In this document: positions 5,423 to 9,085 of the stretch, one piece after another
Numbering within the stretch: position 1 is the stretch's first letter
How the letters are laid out: the number at the start of each line of letters is the position of its first letter
Assembly: GCA_900772675.1 (NCBI GenBank)
Contig: CAAGRM010000067.1
Location: forward strand, 1 to 9,085
Direction of reading: 5' to 3'
Length of the DNA stretch: 9,085 bases
Source of the DNA: Lachnospiraceae bacterium
GTDB lineage: Bacteria > Bacillota > Clostridia > Lachnospirales > Lachnospiraceae
Position numbers and translations under genes: made by a program
Notes under the pieces: model-generated
Databases searched by the model: none
Told to the model about the DNA's origin: nothing
The model's input: only the letters and a program-made list of their open reading frames with translations

Positions 5423-7210
5423 ATGAAAAGCAACACGAAACAATTCCCGAAAAACAAAATTGCGTGGCTGTGGGAAAACATGGAGGGAAAACGGGCGCTG
5501 TACTTTGTCGGTATTCTCGGAACCGTTTTGTACAATATTCTGCAGCTTACGATTCCCTATTTTTCGGGAAAAATTGTGGATCTGTTTTTAACGGGGGAGA
5601 ACGCGGCGACAAATCTTCAGGTACACCGTGACCTGCTTTACCGCTTGCTGTTTGCGATGGTCGGCTTTACGTTCCTGCGTGTTATCGTTGTTTATGGCAG
5701 CTGTATGATCTATGAGACGGTGTCGCAGAGTGTTCTGTACCGGGTGCGGAATTATCTGTACGACAAGCTTCAGCGTCAGGATATGACGTTTTACAGTACC
5801 TATCGGACAGGAGATCTGATGACACGGCAGACAGGAGACCTGGATGCGGTGCGTCACATGGTTGCATGGGTTGTACGAATGGTGGTTGAGTCATTTTCTC
5901 TGTTTGCTGCAGCGGCCGTTTTCTTCCTGTATACGAACTGGAAGCTGGCACTGTGCGTTCTTGTGATTTCACCGTTTGTATTCTGGATTATCTATCTGTT
6001 CCGGAACCGCGTTGCCCCGATGCATGCGGCGCTGCGTGAAAAACTGGCACAGATGAATACATGCGCACAGGAGAACATTTCCGGAAACCGCGTTGTCAAA
6101 GCGTTTGCAAGAGAAGATTACGAAATCGAGAAATTCGACCGTGCCAATACCGACTATGCGGAGACGAATAAGGCAACCGGAATGGTATGGCTGAAATTTT
6201 TCCCGATTGTCGAGAGTATTGCGAACCTGATGCCGGTTGTCCTGCTCGCAGTCGGCGGTGTTTTTATGATCAGAGGACAGCTTACTATGGGAGACTATGT
6301 GGCATTTTCAGGCCTCATCTGGGCAATCGCCAATCCGATGCGTCAGATGGGAAATATCATGAACGAATTTCAGCGGTTCTCAGCAGCGTCGAAAAAGGTC
6401 ATGGAGCTGTATTACTCCGAACCGAAAATCAGGGACGAAGAAAATGCCGTTTCCCATCCGGAGCGGTTTGAAGGCAAAATCGAGTTTGATAACGTTTCCT
6501 TCCAATACGAGGATGGTGATTTGCCGGTTCTGCACAATATTTCCTTCACGGCCCATCCGAACGAGACGGTTGCGATCATGGGCGAGACCGGCTGCGGCAA
6601 GACATCGCTGATCAATCTGATCCCGCGGTTTTATGAGCCGACAGAAGGACAGATCCGGATTGACGGAATTCCTGTAGAACAGCTGAAGCTGTATGATCTC
6701 CGAAAACAGATCGGACTTGCCACGCAGGATGTTCTGCTGTATTCTGACACGATCGAGGGAAACATTGCCTACGGCGATGATTCGATCAAGATGAACGAGG
6801 TTGTCAAGTTTGCAAGGTATTCCGCTGCGGCAGATTTCATTTCGAAGATGCCGGAGGGCTACGATACCCTGGTCGGAGAGCGCGGTGTTGGTCTTTCCGG
6901 AGGCCAGAAGCAGAGAATTTCTCTGGCAAGAGCACTGGCGATCCGTCCATCGGTTCTGATTCTTGACGATACAACATCGGCGGTTGATATGGAAACAGAG
7001 AAACAGATTCAGCAGTCCTTACGGGAACTTGATTTTCCATGTACCAAGATTGTGATTGCACAGCGAATTTCGACAACGAAGACAGCGGACAAGATTATTG
7101 TTCTGCAAAATGGCTATATTGAAGAAATGGGAACACATGAGGAACTGATGGAGAAGAAGGGCTATTATTACGAACTGGTGAAGCTGCAGACCGGTGTGGA
7201 TGAACTGTAG
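5423..7210 (+). CDS. ABC exporter half-transporter, degenerate-site subunit
   Basis: This 595-residue membrane protein has an N-terminal six-helix exporter domain (hydrophobic stretches near 24-46, 70-98, 150-190 as a helix pair, 260-285 and 290-310) and a C-terminal ATPase domain. The motifs are Walker A GETGCGKT (387-394), Q-loop Gln435, signature LSGGQ (491-495), Walker B ILDDTTS (Asp515) and switch AQR. Two catalytic residues are replaced: Asp516 stands where the catalytic Glu should be, and Gln547 where the switch His should be. This is the TM287-like half of heterodimeric exporters: its own ATP site is degenerate, but its intact LSGGQ completes the partner's active site. A Shine-Dalgarno AAGGGGGG (5405-5412) precedes the ATG by 10 bases. 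The second subunit begins 11 bases after the stop, so the two are surely co-transcribed. Multidrug, lipid or peptide export are all possible; the substrate is unknown. Confidence 0.93.
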   Translation: MKSNTKQFPKNKIAWLWENMEGKRALYFVGILGTVLYNILQLTIPYFSGKIVDLFLTGENAATNLQVHRDLLYRLLFAMVGFTFLRVIVVYGSCMIYETVSQSVLYRVRNYLYDKLQRQDMTFYSTYRTGDLMTRQTGDLDAVRHMVAWVVRMVVESFSLFAAAAVFFLYTNWKLALCVLVISPFVFWIIYLFRNRVAPMHAALREKLAQMNTCAQENISGNRVVKAFAREDYEIEKFDRANTDYAETNKATGMVWLKFFPIVESIANLMPVVLLAVGGVFMIRGQLTMGDYVAFSGLIWAIANPMRQMGNIMNEFQRFSAASKKVMELYYSEPKIRDEENAVSHPERFEGKIEFDNVSFQYEDGDLPVLHNISFTAHPNETVAIMGETGCGKTSLINLIPRFYEPTEGQIRIDGIPVEQLKLYDLRKQIGLATQDVLLYSDTIEGNIAYGDDSIKMNEVVKFARYSAAADFISKMPEGYDTLVGERGVGLSGGQKQRISLARALAIRPSVLILDDTTSAVDMETEKQIQQSLRELDFPCTKIVIAQRISTTKTADKIIVLQNGYIEEMGTHEELMEKKGYYYELVKLQTGVDEL

Positions 7211-7221
7211 GAGGGGAAGCA

Positions 7222-9009
7222 ATGGCAAAAAATACATACAAGCAGGATGAAGTGCTCGAAGAGCCGTTTGACATCAAACATCTGCTCAGAGCTTCATCCT
7301 ATATCAAAAAATATGCAAAACGAATGATGGTTGCGATCCTTTTGAGCGGCATCGGCGGTGCGTTCGGCTATGTGGCGCCGATGATTATCCAGCGGGCGCT
7401 GGACCTTGCGATTCCGGAGAAAAACGAGAGGCTCTTATTTTCTCTTGTGGGAATGCTGGTCGGCATCTATCTGGTGAGCGTAATTTTCACAACAATCCGA
7501 AGCCGCATTATGGTGGATGTCAGCCAGAGTATCATCTATGATATCCGAAAAGATCTGTTTGAACATCTGCAGGAGCTGCCGTTTCAGTATTATGATGACC
7601 GTCCGCACGGCAAGATCCTGATTCGGGTAGTCAACTACGTCAACTCGGTATCGGATATGCTGTCAAACGGTCTGATCAATATTGTTCTGGAGGGCTTCAA
7701 TCTTCTGTTTATTGTAATTTTCATGTTTCTGGTTGATGTGCAGATGGCATTTGTCGTGCTCTGCGGCGTGCCGGTGCTGTGCGTTTTCATGGTCTGGATC
7801 AAGAATAAACAGAGACGTGCATGGCAGGCAGTTTCGAACAAGAACTCAAACCTGAATGCCTATCTGCAGGAGAATATTGTCGGAGCCCGCATTACGCAGA
7901 TCTTTGCACGAGAGGATGAGAATGCGGAGATTTTCAAAGATCTTTCCAAGGATTGCCGCAGAACATGGAATACAGCAGTTCGCTATTCCAACCTGGTATG
8001 GCCTGGTATCGATTCGATTTCTGTCTGCGTGCGTGCCGCCATTTTTCTGTCCGGTCTGATCCTTTTCGGGCAGGGAAATAAGTCGGTTGGTACGATTGTG
8101 GCGATTTCGAGCTATGCATCGTATTTCTGGCAGCCGATCATGAACCTTGGAAACATCTTCAATAACTTTATCAACAACATTGCGTATCTGGAACGTATCT
8201 TTGAGACGATGGATGAGCCGGTGACAGTAAAGGATGCAAAAGATGCCGTTGAAATGCCAAAAATCCGCGGTGAGGTGACCTTCGATCACGTAAATTTCTC
8301 GTACGATGCGTCAAAACAGATCTTAAACGATGTTTCATTTACGGTAAAACCGGGTGAGAGTGTGGCGCTTGTCGGACCGACCGGAGCCGGAAAGAGTACG
8401 ATTGTCAACTTGATTTCACGGTTTTACAATGTCAATGGCGGTCGCGTCCTGATCGATGGACAGGATATCTCGCATGTGACCATTCATTCCCTGCGTGAGC
8501 AGATGGGTATTATGATGCAGGACAGTTTTATTTTCTCGGGAGATATTGAGGATAATATCCGTTACGGAAAGCTTGACGCAACGCATGAGGAGATTGTGAA
8601 GGCGAGCAGAACTGTCTGTGCGGACGAGTTTATCAGCAAAATGCCGGATCGCTATCAGACGGAGGTAAGGGAGCGTGGTTCCATGCTGAGCCAGGGACAA
8701 AAGCAGCTCATTTCGTTTGCGCGTACCCTGCTTTCCGATCCGGCCATTCTGATTCTCGATGAGGCGACCTCAAGCATTGACGTACAGACCGAAAAAGCAC
8801 TGCAGACGGGACTCAATGCCATGCTGAAGGGCAGAACCTCATTTATCATTGCGCATCGTCTGTCTACGATCCGCAACTGCGATAAGATTATGTATATCGA
8901 TAACGGCGGTATTATGGAGAGCGGAACACATGATGAGCTGATGGCAAAGAAAGGCCATTATTATAAACTGTATACAGCACAGTTTGATGAAGTACAGAAA
9001 GCGGGCTGA
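7222..9009 (+). CDS. ABC exporter half-transporter, catalytic subunit
   Basis: This is the second 595-residue half-transporter, with a transmembrane domain (clear hydrophobic stretches such as MMVAILLSGIGGAFGYVAP, LFSLVGMLVGIYLVSVIF and LLFIVIFMFLVDVQMAFVVL) and a C-terminal ATPase domain. Here Walker A GPTGAGKST (385-393, Lys391), Walker B ILDEATS (Asp513, catalytic Glu514) and switch His545 in IAHR are all intact, but the signature is LSQGQ (489-493) instead of LSGGQ. With the upstream subunit this gives one complete ATP site (this Walker A/B plus the partner's LSGGQ) and one doubly degenerate site, as in TM288 of TM287/288. The start is supported by AGGAGGGG (7209-7216), which overlaps the upstream stop codon and suggests coupled translation. 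The frame after the TGA stop stays open through a 12-base tandem repeat (see findings). Confidence 0.93.
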   Translation: MAKNTYKQDEVLEEPFDIKHLLRASSYIKKYAKRMMVAILLSGIGGAFGYVAPMIIQRALDLAIPEKNERLLFSLVGMLVGIYLVSVIFTTIRSRIMVDVSQSIIYDIRKDLFEHLQELPFQYYDDRPHGKILIRVVNYVNSVSDMLSNGLINIVLEGFNLLFIVIFMFLVDVQMAFVVLCGVPVLCVFMVWIKNKQRRAWQAVSNKNSNLNAYLQENIVGARITQIFAREDENAEIFKDLSKDCRRTWNTAVRYSNLVWPGIDSISVCVRAAIFLSGLILFGQGNKSVGTIVAISSYASYFWQPIMNLGNIFNNFINNIAYLERIFETMDEPVTVKDAKDAVEMPKIRGEVTFDHVNFSYDASKQILNDVSFTVKPGESVALVGPTGAGKSTIVNLISRFYNVNGGRVLIDGQDISHVTIHSLREQMGIMMQDSFIFSGDIEDNIRYGKLDATHEEIVKASRTVCADEFISKMPDRYQTEVRERGSMLSQGQKQLISFARTLLSDPAILILDEATSSIDVQTEKALQTGLNAMLKGRTSFIIAHRLSTIRNCDKIMYIDNGGIMESGTHDELMAKKGHYYKLYTAQFDEVQKAG

Positions 9010-9012
9010 TCA

Positions 9013-9067
9013 AAAAAAGATCATAAAAAAGATTATAAAAAAGATTATAAAAAAGATTATAAAAAAG
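9013..9067 (+). repeat. 12-bp tandem repeat after the ABC operon
   Basis: There are four complete units of 12 bases (AAAAAAGATCAT once, then AAAAAAGATTAT three times; 9013-9060) and a partial fifth (AAAAAAG, 9061-9067). The array starts 3 bases after the stop of the last ABC gene. The last three full units are identical, so the array probably grew recently by slippage. Being a multiple of three, it stays in the gene's frame and would read Lys-Lys-Asp-Tyr repeatedly. On the minus strand each AAAAAAGATTAT unit contributes a TATAAT. Confidence 0.9.
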
Positions 9068-9085
9068 GCTTCTGCCAGCGGTAAA
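9061..9085 (+). terminator. Possible left half of the ABC operon terminator, cut by window edge
   Basis: AAAAAAGGCTTCTGCC (9061-9076), followed by a non-pairing AGCGGTAAA, looks like the A-rich upstream arm and loop of a rho-independent terminator whose right arm would be GGCAGAAGCC plus T residues beyond the window. The right arm is not visible, so this is a guess from form and position. Confidence 0.3.

Noticed and set aside
9025..9060. TATAAT on the minus strand in each repeat unit as a promoter array
   Set aside because: The hexamers are a by-product of the A/T-rich repeat. There is no -35 at a suitable distance and no minus-strand gene downstream, only antisense to the ABC operon.
9013..9067. 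CRISPR array
   Set aside because: The units are contiguous 12-mers without spacers; this is a simple tandem repeat.

Overview
The window looks like chromosomal DNA from a clostridial Firmicute, most likely a Lachnospiraceae-type gut bacterium. The grounds are the dnaE-pfkA gene order, strong AGGAGG/AAGGGGG ribosome-binding sites, moderate GC content and the character of the proteins. The taxonomic call is inference from recognised protein families; no search was run.

Layout: (1) 1-1277, the C-terminal part of dnaE (DNA polymerase III alpha subunit), cut by the left edge. (2) 1359-2351, pfkA (6-phosphofructokinase), with a good sigma-A-type promoter overlapping the dnaE stop and a repeat-rich leader. 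(3) 2473-4053, pgi (glucose-6-phosphate isomerase, long form), separated from pfkA by a hairpin. (4) 4054-4315, a gene-free convergent intergenic region packed with inverted repeats: a 16-bp-stem terminator, a 28-bp near-perfect palindrome that can end transcription from both sides, a 17-bp hairpin and a GC-rich structured segment. (5) 4316-5221, minus strand, an AraC-family regulator with a cupin sensor domain and a TTG start. (6) 5222-5422, a divergent regulatory region with an extended -10 for the regulator and two inverted repeats sharing the same half-site. (7) 5423-7210 and 7222-9009, two ABC exporter half-transporters in tandem. (8) 9013-9067, a 12-bp tandem repeat just behind the last stop codon.

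Functionally, pfkA and pgi supply two consecutive steps of upper glycolysis. The AraC-type regulator is divergent from the ABC pair and probably controls it. The two ABC proteins carry complementary degenerate motifs (Asp for the catalytic Glu and Gln for the switch His in the first; LSQGQ for LSGGQ in the second). This is the pattern of a heterodimeric exporter with one working and one degenerate ATP site, like TM287/288, BmrCD or LmrCD. Its substrate cannot be read from sequence.

I see no CRISPR array, tRNA, rRNA, transposase or phage gene. Most genes are well-known families. The less ordinary material lies in the intergenic structures, the tandem repeat and a few non-consensus residues.
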